From Candidatus Accumulibacter sp. UBA704 (GTDB lineage: Bacteria > Pseudomonadota > Gammaproteobacteria > Burkholderiales > Rhodocyclaceae): DNA of 13,874 nucleotides. The stretch lies in assembly GCA_002304785.1 (NCBI GenBank), contig DBMG01000128.1, positions 1-13,874 on the forward strand, written 5' to 3'. Below, piece by piece: positions 5,577-12,335 of this stretch (position 1 is the first letter of the stretch; each line of letters starts with the position of its first letter). A program made the position numbers and the translations under genes. A model generated the notes under the pieces. The model had not been told where the DNA came from, made no database searches, and saw only the letters and a list, made by a program, of their open reading frames with translations.

Positions 5577-7997
5577 ATGGGCAGTCGGATCGGACGTTTC
5601 GAGATAATCCGAGAACTGGGGCGAGGCTCGCAGAGCGTCGTCTATCTGGCGCGCGATCCGCATCTGCAGCGCGAGGTGGCGATCAAGACCCTGCATTTTT
5701 CGCAGTCCGATCCGCAGAAAAATCAACAGCTGCTGTCCGAAGCCCGCATGGTCAGCCAGTTGCGCCATCCGAACATCGTGCCGATCTTCGAGGCCGGCGA
5801 ACAGAGCGGCGATCTCTATCTCGTTTTCGAGTATGTGCCCGGCACGAATCTCAGCGATATCATCAAGAAACAGGGGCGGCAGAGCCCGGTCAAGGCGATC
5901 GGACTGATCCAGCCGGTGCTCGATGCCTTGGCCCACGCCCACGCAGCAGGGATCGTTCACCGGGATGTCAAGCCGAGCAATATCCTGGTCGATGAGAACG
6001 GAACGCCCCGGGTCATGGATTTCGGCATTGCCGCGCGTGCGGAAACGCTTTCGAAAGACGGGGATTCGTTCATGGGAACCCCGGCCTACATGGCGCCCGA
6101 GTACATCCAGGCGCGCGAAAGCAGCGAAAGGTCCGACATATTCTCGGTGGGTCTGGTGTTCTTCGAGTTGTTGACCGGCAAGAAGGGAGCGCAGGGAAAG
6201 AATGCCCTGGAGATGATCGGCTATATCGTTGATAACGACATCCGTGTGCCTGAGAAGGCCGGGGCCGAACTCGACGAACGTCTGCTGGGTATTCTTTACA
6301 AATCGCTGGCGCGCGATCCGCAGCAGCGATTTGCCACCGCAATGCAGATGCGCGAGGCACTGGATGCCTATTTACAGCCGGATGAGCCGGATTCCCAGTC
6401 AACCGATTCCAGGCAGAGTACCGTCGAGTTCCTGCTGCGGCGAATGCGGCACAAGAGCGATTTTCCCGCGCTGTCGGAGTCGGTCAGCACGATCAACAAG
6501 ATCACCGCATCGGACCGGGAGAGCATCGCCAACCTCTCGAATTCGATCCTCAAGGATTTCTCGCTGACCAACAAGATTCTTCGGCTGGTCAACTCGGCCT
6601 ACTTCCGCCAGGCTGGCGGAGGCAACATAAGCACCATTTCACGCGCCGTGCTGGTCCTGGGTTTCGATGCGGTACGCAATATCGCGGTGACCGTGATGCT
6701 GTTCGAGCACCTGAAGAACAAGGGCAATGCCAGCCATCTGAAGGAGGAATTCCTGCGCGCCAATCTGGCCGGAATCCTGGCCAAGGATATCGGCGAGAAG
6801 ACGGCGCCACGGGAGGTTGAACAGGTGTTCATCTGTTCGATGTTCCACAACCTGGGCCGCTTGTTGAGCCAGTATTACTTTCCCGACGAAAGCGATGAAT
6901 TGAAGCGGGTGATGGAGCAACGCTCGTGCGGCGAAGAGGCTGCTTCGATTCAGGTGCTCGGTATTACCTTCGAGGAACTGGGCATCGGTATTGCGCAGAG
7001 CTGGGGGTTTCCGAATCTCATCGTCAATAGCATGCGCAAGCTGCCGGCCGGGAACGTGCGCAAGGCTGGCACGGCGGAAGAGCGCATGCGTGTCCTGTCG
7101 GCCTTTTCGAATGAGCTTTGTTCCTTGATTTCGGAAGCCGATCCGGCCGCCCGGGACAAGGAACTGCGCAAGGTTACCGCGCGGTTCGGCGACAACGTCG
7201 CACTCAGCGAGCAAGTTTTGCGCGAGACGATGGAAAAATCGTTCCAGGACGTGGCCCACTTCGCCGGCATCATCGGCATCAGCCTGAAACAATCCGCGTT
7301 CGGTCGCCAGATGCAGTCCTGGAGTGCCAAGCCGGAAATATTGTCCGGCACAAACTCCGAACCGGCCATGCCCGAGTCGGAAGATGGAGCCGGTTCGGAC
7401 ACCGTTCTGGCCGAGGCTGTTCCGGTCGGGGCCCCGGGAAGCCTTCCGGCGGGGGGGGAAGAGGATACGGCGTCCCGTGTCGGTAGCCCAGAGGCCATCC
7501 TTATGGCGGGAATTCAGGATATAAGCAATACCCTGGTCGAGGATTTCAAGCTGAACGATATGCTGCGCATCATCCTGGAGACGATGTACCGCGCCAAGGG
7601 ATTCAAACGCGTTGTGCTGTGCGTACGCGATGCGCGCAGCAATACGATGCTCGGGCGCTTCGGTTTTGGACCGGACGCGCCTGAAATAGCGAAGCGCTTC
7701 AATTTCTCCTTGGCCTATACGCCGGATATCTTCCATGCCGCGTTGTCGAAGGGGGTGGATATCCTGATTACCGACACCAACGATCCGAAAATCGTCACGC
7801 GCATTCCCGAGTGGTATCGCAAGGGCGTCAATGCCGGAACATTTGTGATTTTTCCGCTGTGCATCAAGAGCAATCCGGTGGCGATGATCTACGCCGATAG
7901 CGATAACGCCAGCGAGATCGTCATTCCCGAAAAGGAACTGGCCTTGCTGCGCACGTTGCGCAACCAGGCCGTCCTGGCGATCAAGCAGTCGGCGTGA
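5577..7997 (+). CDS. Ser/Thr protein kinase - HDOD - GAF fusion protein
   Basis: Cytoplasmic signalling protein of 806 residues with three modules. Residues about 6-265 form a Hanks-type kinase with every catalytic element: glycine loop GRGSQSVVY (15-23), K37 in VAIK, HRD with D130 (HRDVKPSN), DFG with D148, and APE with E175. It should therefore be active. Residues about 281-500 form an HDOD domain, including LTNKILRLVNSAYF and TISRAVLVLGF. The metal-site HD dipeptide is HN here (424-425), as expected for this non-catalytic relative of HD phosphohydrolases. A Gly/Pro/Glu/Ser-rich linker (about 580-638) leads to a GAF-type sensor domain (about 640-805). The ATG at 5577 is the first start after an in-frame TGA at 5547-5549; its ribosome site is only a G-rich run. 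There is no transmembrane segment, unlike many bacterial Ser/Thr kinases. Targets are unknown. Confidence 0.93.
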   Translation: MGSRIGRFEIIRELGRGSQSVVYLARDPHLQREVAIKTLHFSQSDPQKNQQLLSEARMVSQLRHPNIVPIFEAGEQSGDLYLVFEYVPGTNLSDIIKKQGRQSPVKAIGLIQPVLDALAHAHAAGIVHRDVKPSNILVDENGTPRVMDFGIAARAETLSKDGDSFMGTPAYMAPEYIQARESSERSDIFSVGLVFFELLTGKKGAQGKNALEMIGYIVDNDIRVPEKAGAELDERLLGILYKSLARDPQQRFATAMQMREALDAYLQPDEPDSQSTDSRQSTVEFLLRRMRHKSDFPALSESVSTINKITASDRESIANLSNSILKDFSLTNKILRLVNSAYFRQAGGGNISTISRAVLVLGFDAVRNIAVTVMLFEHLKNKGNASHLKEEFLRANLAGILAKDIGEKTAPREVEQVFICSMFHNLGRLLSQYYFPDESDELKRVMEQRSCGEEAASIQVLGITFEELGIGIAQSWGFPNLIVNSMRKLPAGNVRKAGTAEERMRVLSAFSNELCSLISEADPAARDKELRKVTARFGDNVALSEQVLRETMEKSFQDVAHFAGIIGISLKQSAFGRQMQSWSAKPEILSGTNSEPAMPESEDGAGSDTVLAEAVPVGAPGSLPAGGEEDTASRVGSPEAILMAGIQDISNTLVEDFKLNDMLRIILETMYRAKGFKRVVLCVRDARSNTMLGRFGFGPDAPEIAKRFNFSLAYTPDIFHAALSKGVDILITDTNDPKIVTRIPEWYRKGVNAGTFVIFPLCIKSNPVAMIYADSDNASEIVIPEKELALLRTLRNQAVLAIKQSA

Positions 7998-7999
7998 GT

Positions 8000-8908
8000 C
8001 TATTTCTGGTTGGTAAACACGACTTCTCGCGCCGATTTGCTGATCTCCACGACGGCGGGATGAGTCAGGCGTCGTTCCGTGGTGATGGCGAAGTGCTGTT
8101 CGATCACCGAGTCGATGCGGCCGACCTGTATGACCTTGTACTGTTCGCATATGTGATCGGCGATTGCGCTGGGTGACACAAACAGTCCCGCGCCGGCTTG
8201 TCCGAAAGCCTTGATCAATGCGCTGTCGTCAAACTCGCCAACGATGTGCGGGCGAAGGCTGAGCGAATCGAACCAGCGGATGAGCTTCGGGCGGATGGCG
8301 ACATCCTCGCCGGGCATCAGAAAACGGGCGTTATCGAGCATCTCGGGGAATTCGCCGGAGAGTCTTTCGGCGTACCGAGGCGCAGCGAACACGGCCAGGC
8401 CGCTTTCCCCGAGCAGGTGGCTGAACCCCCGGACATTCAGGTTGGCCGGCATCGGACGGTCGGCAATGATCATGTCCAGCCGTTGGATCGCCAGGTCGGC
8501 GAGAAGCGAAGCCAAGCGCCCCTCGCGGCAGACCAGATGGACGGTGTCCCCGAGCCTCAACGCCGGTTCGACCAGGCGATAGGCCATCGATTTGGATACC
8601 GAATCAGCGATGCCCAGATGGAAAGAGATCGGCTTGCGGGCCTTGTCGCTGTGCAGTGCCTCCAGTAGTTCATCGCCGAGGGTGAAAATTTCTTCTGCAA
8701 TCCCGAGAATCCGCCGTCCAGCGTCGGTCAGTTCAAGGTTGCGTCCCGACCGGCGCAGCAGATCGACACCCAGCCTTGACTCAAATTCGCTGAGTTGTCC
8801 GCTGATCGATTGCGGAGTGAGGTGCAACTGCTCAGAGGCACGGGCAATGCTACCCGTCTTGGCTACCATCCAAAAATAGCGAAGATGCTTGAAGTTCAGG
8901 TCTGCCAT
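8000..8908 (-). CDS. nhaR: LysR-family regulator, NhaR-like
   Basis: DNA-binding transcriptional regulator of 302 residues. The N-terminal winged helix-turn-helix (about 1-65) opens MADLNFKHLRYFWMVAKTGS and contains LTPQSISGQLSEFE. The rest is a LysR effector domain. Several stretches recall E. coli NhaR, which activates sodium/proton antiporter genes: LDMIIADRPMP, VGEFDDSALIKAFG, and VGRIDSVIEQHFAITTERRLTHPAV. The start at 8908 is chosen because it gives the family N-terminus; the frame stays open for 86 more codons upstream, but those residues do not look like LysR. The ribosome site is weak. No nhaA or other antiporter gene is in the window, so the symbol reflects similarity only. It converges on the kinase gene with 2 nt between the stops. 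Confidence 0.88.
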   Translation of the reverse strand: MADLNFKHLRYFWMVAKTGSIARASEQLHLTPQSISGQLSEFESRLGVDLLRRSGRNLELTDAGRRILGIAEEIFTLGDELLEALHSDKARKPISFHLGIADSVSKSMAYRLVEPALRLGDTVHLVCREGRLASLLADLAIQRLDMIIADRPMPANLNVRGFSHLLGESGLAVFAAPRYAERLSGEFPEMLDNARFLMPGEDVAIRPKLIRWFDSLSLRPHIVGEFDDSALIKAFGQAGAGLFVSPSAIADHICEQYKVIQVGRIDSVIEQHFAITTERRLTHPAVVEISKSAREVVFTNQK

Positions 8909-8962
8909 CTCTGATGAAGCGCCGTGATGAATAATGTATCGAGAAATACGAGGCTTATGGCG

Positions 8963-8968
8963 ATTATA
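8963..8968 (-). promoter_or_regulatory. -10 box for the nhaR-like gene
   Basis: The minus strand reads TATAAT exactly, about 55 nt upstream of the chosen start codon, in an AT-rich patch. No convincing -35 hexamer lies 16-18 nt upstream, which is common for activated promoters. Confidence 0.4.
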
Positions 8969-9010
8969 TTCCACTTGCAGGAATGAATAAGCGAACGGAA
9001 TGACCGCGTA

Positions 9011-9030
9011 CAAGAATATTCTGATTCTTG
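9011..9030. repeat. Inverted repeat CAAGAAT-N6-ATTCTTG
   Basis: Perfect 7-bp arms with a 6-nt centre lie about 43 nt upstream of the nhaR-like -10 box. Dyads of this size in front of a LysR gene are often the regulator's own binding site. It may also be a hairpin in an RNA reading toward the lipoprotein. Function is inferred from position. Confidence 0.45.
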
Positions 9031-9243
9031 CCGATGGACTCAGACTCTCCGTGCACGCCGTCAAGGCGTTGAGCTGGTCAAAACGGTTGTGCGTACCGTA
9101 GCGGGCCATGCCACTGTCGTCGAGCAGAAGGCGGCCCGACCAGGCAAGTGTAAGAAGTCGTAACATCCGCGCGGGTGTGTCGGTCGGTGGGCGGCAGCGA
9201 GCGTTATCGGTCTTGTCTACTCACTGAACAGAGGAACGAATCA

Positions 9244-9594
9244 ATGAAGCCCTTACACCTTGTCTCCGTCGTTGTCGCTGCCACGCTGTCCGTCTCCGCA
9301 TGCGTCGTGGCGCCCCTGCCTCCTGCGGGCGGCTACTATGGCGAACCCGTGCTGGTCGCACCGCCCCCTCCGCGTGTCGAATACGTCGGCCCACCGCCTG
9401 CCGTGGGCTATGTCTGGATCGGGGGGTACTGGAACTGGTACGGCGGTCGCCATGTGTGGGTTCCCGGACGATGGGAAGCACCCCGCCATGGCCAGGCATG
9501 GGTGCCGCACCGCTGGGAACAGGATGGGAGGTACTGGCGGCAGAGCGGCGGTCACTGGACCGAGGACCGCGGGCCGCAACGCGGGTGGCGCTGA
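9244..9594 (+). CDS. YXWGXW-repeat lipoprotein
   Basis: Small envelope lipoprotein of 116 residues. The signal peptide MKPLHLVSVVVAATLSVSAC ends in a lipobox (VSAC) whose lipidated cysteine is C20. A Pro-rich spacer follows (VAPLPPAGG, APPPPRVEYVGPPPA). The C-terminal half is rich in Trp, Gly and Tyr with repeated W-x-x-G-x-W units: WIGGYWNWYGGRHVWVPGRW, then WVPHRW, YWRQSGGHW. This is the pattern of the YXWGXW repeat family, whose role is not firmly known. Position 21 is Val rather than Asp, which in enteric bacteria favours export to the outer membrane. GAGGAA (9232-9237) sits 6 nt before the ATG at 9244. The gene stands alone: it diverges from the nhaR-like gene and converges on bamD. Confidence 0.85.
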   Translation: MKPLHLVSVVVAATLSVSACVVAPLPPAGGYYGEPVLVAPPPPRVEYVGPPPAVGYVWIGGYWNWYGGRHVWVPGRWEAPRHGQAWVPHRWEQDGRYWRQSGGHWTEDRGPQRGWR

Positions 9595-9620
9595 CGGCCG
9601 ATCGATGAATGTACCGGTGG

Positions 9621-9646
9621 GGCTGCCGTGGCTATTCCCGGCAGCC
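9621..9646. terminator. Hairpin between convergent lipoprotein gene and bamD
   Basis: Perfect 8-bp arms GGCTGCCG/CGGCAGCC enclose a 10-nt loop. The hairpin lies between two stops that face each other (9594 and 9652), so it could end transcription from both sides. There is no T-run on either side, which weakens the call. Confidence 0.45.
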
Positions 9647-9651
9647 GTCCG

Positions 9652-10446
9652 TCACCAGAGTTTCCACCAGGGTTCCTTGCGCTCCAGGCCGCGCGTGTAA
9701 TAGACGCTGTCGGGGAAGTTCTTGCGCATCACGCGCTCTGCATCGTCACGCAGATCGTTCATGCCGAGCAGGTCGTAGGCCTTGACCATGATGAACAACG
9801 CCTCCTCGGTGGCCGGGACGTCCGGATAGGCTTTCACGGTGTACTGGGCGCGGTTGACGGCCGCCACGTAGGCGCCACGTTTCATGTAGTAACGAGCGAC
9901 GTGGACTTCGAGTTGCGCCAGCGCATTGACCAGATATTTCATGCGCAAGGTCGCGTCCGGCGTGTATTTGCTGTCCGGAAATCGGGTAACCAGTTCACGG
10001 AATGCTTCAAAGGATTCCCGTGCGCCCTTGGGATCACGCTCGGTCATGTCCTGTTGGCTGACGTACCCCATCAATCCGATGTCTTCGTTGAAGCTGATCA
10101 GTCCGCGCAGGTAATACACGTAGTCGACGTTCGGATGGTTCGGGTGCAACTTGATGAAGCGGTCGCAGGCGGCGAGGGCGGATGCGGGCTCTCCGGATTT
10201 CCAGTAGGAGTAGGCGATATCGATCTGCGCCTGCTGCGCAAAGCGCCCGTAGGGATAGCGCGATTCGAGTTTCTCGTAGTGTTTGATGGCTGTGTCGTAG
10301 TTTCCTTCGTTCATTGCTTCCTTGGCCGTGGTGTACAGTTTGTTGGCCGACCAGCCGATGGTTTCGTCCTTGACCTCGGGCAGCAGTCCGCAACCTGATA
10401 GAAGCGTGGCGAGAAAAAGCACTGCGATTACCGCTAAACTACGCAT
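9652..10446 (-). CDS. bamD: Outer-membrane assembly lipoprotein BamD
   Basis: Essential lipoprotein of the BAM complex, which folds beta-barrel proteins into the outer membrane from the periplasmic side; 264 residues, close to the usual 240-270. The signal peptide ends in the lipobox LSGC with lipidated C19. The mature protein consists of tetratricopeptide helices; typical BamD stretches are LYTTAKEAMNEGNYDTAIKH, KLESRYPYGRFAQQAQID, and SFEAFRELVTRFPDSKY. The start at 10446 is supported by a Shine-Dalgarno TAGGTGG about 8-9 nt upstream on the minus strand. It diverges from rluD, an arrangement I recall from other betaproteobacteria, and a TATAAT box lies about 81 nt before the start. Confidence 0.96.
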   Translation of the reverse strand: MRSLAVIAVLFLATLLSGCGLLPEVKDETIGWSANKLYTTAKEAMNEGNYDTAIKHYEKLESRYPYGRFAQQAQIDIAYSYWKSGEPASALAACDRFIKLHPNHPNVDYVYYLRGLISFNEDIGLMGYVSQQDMTERDPKGARESFEAFRELVTRFPDSKYTPDATLRMKYLVNALAQLEVHVARYYMKRGAYVAAVNRAQYTVKAYPDVPATEEALFIMVKAYDLLGMNDLRDDAERVMRKNFPDSVYYTRGLERKEPWWKLW

Positions 10447-11575
10447 GATGAAAATTCCACCTAAAAAGACCGACGTGACCCGCTCCGGGAACCCGGAGCA
10501 CGAAGATCGACATGAAGAGCGCGCCGATTATAGCGCAATAGCCCGGCAGGCTTTGCGGGTTCCACAGGGCGATGGTGGCCTGCGCCTCGACCAGGGAGTG
10601 GCCCGTTTGTGGCCGAAGCATTCCCGCAGGCGACTTCAGAACTGGATCCGGGAGGGGTTGGTCCGTGTCGAGGGCGTCGTGGTGAGGGAGCCGAAACACA
10701 AGCTCTGGGGCGGCGAACTCGTAGAACTGGAGGAGGCGCTCGATGAGCGTGCGCTGTCCTCACTTCCGGAAGCCATCCCGCTGAACATCGTCCATGAAGA
10801 CGAGGCGATCATTATCATCAACAAGCCGGCCGGCCTGGTGGTGCATCCGGGGAGTGGCAATTGGAGTGGAACCTTGCTCAACGCCCTGCTGCATCACGAA
10901 CCGGCCCTGGAACATGTGCCGCGCGCCGGCATCGTGCACCGCCTGGACAAGGAAACCAGCGGGTTGATGGTGGTCGCCCGGACGCTCGAAGCGCAAACCG
11001 ATCTGGTGCGCCAGTTGCAGGCGCGTACCGTCAAACGCTACTACCAGGCACTGGTGCGCGGCTCCGTCGAACGCGGTGGCACAGTCGATGCGCCGATCGG
11101 GCGCCACCCGACGCAACGCACGAAAATGGCGGTGGTCAAGAGCGGGAAGCCGGCTCGTACCCACTACCGGGTGGTCGAGCGTTTCATTGATTGCACTCTC
11201 GTCGAATGCTCACTGGAGACCGGGCGGACGCACCAGATTCGTGTTCACATGGCGTCCATAGGACATCCGCTGGTCGGCGATCCGGTCTACGGAGGCGGCA
11301 CCAGCCGTGTTCCGATCGGCCCTGAATTCGGCCGCCAGGCTTTGCATGCGCGTCGCCTGGGCCTCGTGCATCCTGCCACCGGAAAGCCGATGCTCTGGAA
11401 ATCGAGCGTTCCCGAAGATATGGCGGAACTGATCGAGACGGTACGCATGCTCGCGTTCGAGGCGCGTGCCGCCGAGGAAGAGGACGAGGATTGGGACGAA
11501 GAGTTCGAGGACGGACCGGAGATCATCTACGCCTACGGCGATGACACCGAGGATGACGATGTCGATCTTGAATAG
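10445..11575 (+). CDS. rluD: Ribosomal large subunit pseudouridine synthase D
   Basis: Converts uridines of 23S rRNA helix 69 (E. coli positions 1911, 1915, 1917) to pseudouridine. From residue about 35 an S4 RNA-binding domain is visible (LRLDQGVARLWPKHSRRRLQ). The catalytic domain follows with the RluA-family motif HRLDKETSG, whose aspartate D168 (codon 10946-10948) is the nucleophile, and GRTHQIRVHM. The start is uncertain. ATG 10445 and ATG 10448 are the first candidates after the bamD start and have no Shine-Dalgarno; GTG 10475 is an alternative; the conserved domain begins only near 10545. The last 35 or so residues are strikingly acidic (about 20 Asp/Glu) and extend beyond the enzyme core. 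The 3' end overlaps pgeF by 17 nt. Confidence 0.92.
   Translation: MMKIPPKKTDVTRSGNPEHEDRHEERADYSAIARQALRVPQGDGGLRLDQGVARLWPKHSRRRLQNWIREGLVRVEGVVVREPKHKLWGGELVELEEALDERALSSLPEAIPLNIVHEDEAIIIINKPAGLVVHPGSGNWSGTLLNALLHHEPALEHVPRAGIVHRLDKETSGLMVVARTLEAQTDLVRQLQARTVKRYYQALVRGSVERGGTVDAPIGRHPTQRTKMAVVKSGKPARTHYRVVERFIDCTLVECSLETGRTHQIRVHMASIGHPLVGDPVYGGGTSRVPIGPEFGRQALHARRLGLVHPATGKPMLWKSSVPEDMAELIETVRMLAFEARAAEEEDEDWDEEFEDGPEIIYAYGDDTEDDDVDLE
10527..10532 (-). promoter_or_regulatory. Candidate -10 box for bamD
   Basis: The minus strand reads TATAAT, placing a start of transcription about 75 nt before the bamD start codon. No -35 consensus is seen. The box lies inside the N-terminal codons predicted for rluD, so if rluD starts at 10445 the two genes have overlapping promoter and coding DNA. 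Confidence 0.35.
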
Positions 11576-12335
11576 CCCGGAGTTCATCGTTCCCGACTGG
11601 CCTGCGCCGCCCAGGGTCGGCTGCTTGGCCACTACCCGCCAAGGAGGGGTAAGCCAAGGCGTTTATTCCAGCCTCAATCTCGGCGATCACGTCGGCGACG
11701 ATCCGAAAGCCGTGGCGGCCAACCGGAGTATCGTCGGCCGAAGCGTCGGCGCCCAACCGGTCTGGCTCAAGCAGGTGCACGGCACGCGGGTTGTCGATGC
11801 AGCGGAACAATGGTGGCACGATCTGCCGCCCGAAGGCGATGCCGCCTGTACGCGGCGTACGGGGGTCGCCTGTACGGTAATGACGGCTGATTGCCTGCCG
11901 GTGCTTTTGTGCGACGATGCCGGAACCGTCGTGGCGGCCGCACACGCCGGCTGGCGTGGGCTTCTTGCCGGGGTGCTGGAGACCACGGTTGCGGTGATGG
12001 GGGTGCCCGGAACAAGTCTCATGGCCTGGCTCGGCCCAGCCATCGGGCCGCAAGCCTTCGAGGTGGGCGAAGAAGTGCGCGCGGCGTTCGTCGCCGCCGC
12101 CCCAGAGGCGACGCAGGCATTCCATGGCGTGGCCGGCGGCAAATGGCTCGCCGATATCTACCTCCTGGCGCGGCTGCGCCTAAAGGGGCAGGGGGTTGAA
12201 CGCGTGTTTGGCGGCAACTTCTGTACGGTCACGGAACAGGACCGTTTTTTCTCCTACCGGCGTGACGGGCAGACAGGCCGCATGGCATCGATGATCTGGC
12301 TGACTACCGGAGCGGTTTCAGAATCACCAGTTTGA
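11559..12335 (+). CDS. pgeF: Polyphenol oxidase / laccase-domain protein (YfiH, PgeF)
   Basis: Member of the YfiH/LACC1 family: purine nucleoside-active enzymes also reported as polyphenol oxidases, and named PgeF for removing a misincorporated amino acid from peptidoglycan precursors. The metal-site residues are present: H74 (KQVHGTRV), C112 (TADCLPVLL) and H129 (AHAGWRG). The family ending FFSYRRDGQTGRMASMIWL is followed by about ten extra residues. Length is 258. The ATG at 11559 has GAGG about 6 nt upstream inside rluD; farther upstream ATGs would add a basic stretch unlike the family. It overlaps the rluD end by 17 nt, which suggests translational coupling. Its 3' end overlaps the convergent XRE gene by 32 nt. 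Confidence 0.94.
   Translation: MSILNSPEFIVPDWPAPPRVGCLATTRQGGVSQGVYSSLNLGDHVGDDPKAVAANRSIVGRSVGAQPVWLKQVHGTRVVDAAEQWWHDLPPEGDAACTRRTGVACTVMTADCLPVLLCDDAGTVVAAAHAGWRGLLAGVLETTVAVMGVPGTSLMAWLGPAIGPQAFEVGEEVRAAFVAAAPEATQAFHGVAGGKWLADIYLLARLRLKGQGVERVFGGNFCTVTEQDRFFSYRRDGQTGRMASMIWLTTGAVSESPV

Larger units (their letters stand above)
8909..9243. other. Gene-free stretch between nhaR-like gene and lipoprotein gene
   Basis: These 335 nt separate two divergent genes. The nhaR-proximal part (8925-9030) is clearly AT-richer than its surroundings and holds a -10 box and an inverted repeat. The remainder (9031-9230) is GC-rich. On the minus strand the frame remains open from 9166 to the nhaR start, but the predicted residues (for example MLRLLTLAWSGRLLLDD) match nothing I recognise. 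I find no tRNA and no terminator. A promoter for the lipoprotein must lie here but is not obvious. Confidence 0.6.

Noticed and set aside
6639..8150. 503-codon minus-strand frame
   Set aside because: It is antisense to the kinase-HDOD-GAF gene and runs into the nhaR-like gene in another frame; it has no recognisable domain or ribosome site.
9148..9160. AAGTCGTAACA, resembling the 3' end of 16S rRNA
   Set aside because: Only about 11 bases agree and the flanks do not match an rRNA end; treated as chance.
8909..9166. N-terminal extension of the nhaR-like gene starting at 9166
   Set aside because: LysR proteins begin their winged helix within the first few residues; the extension covers the -10 box and the dyad and has no LysR similarity.
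9628..10398. 256-codon plus-strand frame
   Set aside because: It is the antisense shadow of bamD, whose lipobox and TPR pattern establish the minus strand as coding.
10322..10444. Longer rluD start at 10322
   Set aside because: It would place 41 codons antisense to the bamD signal-peptide region and adds residues absent from RluD proteins.
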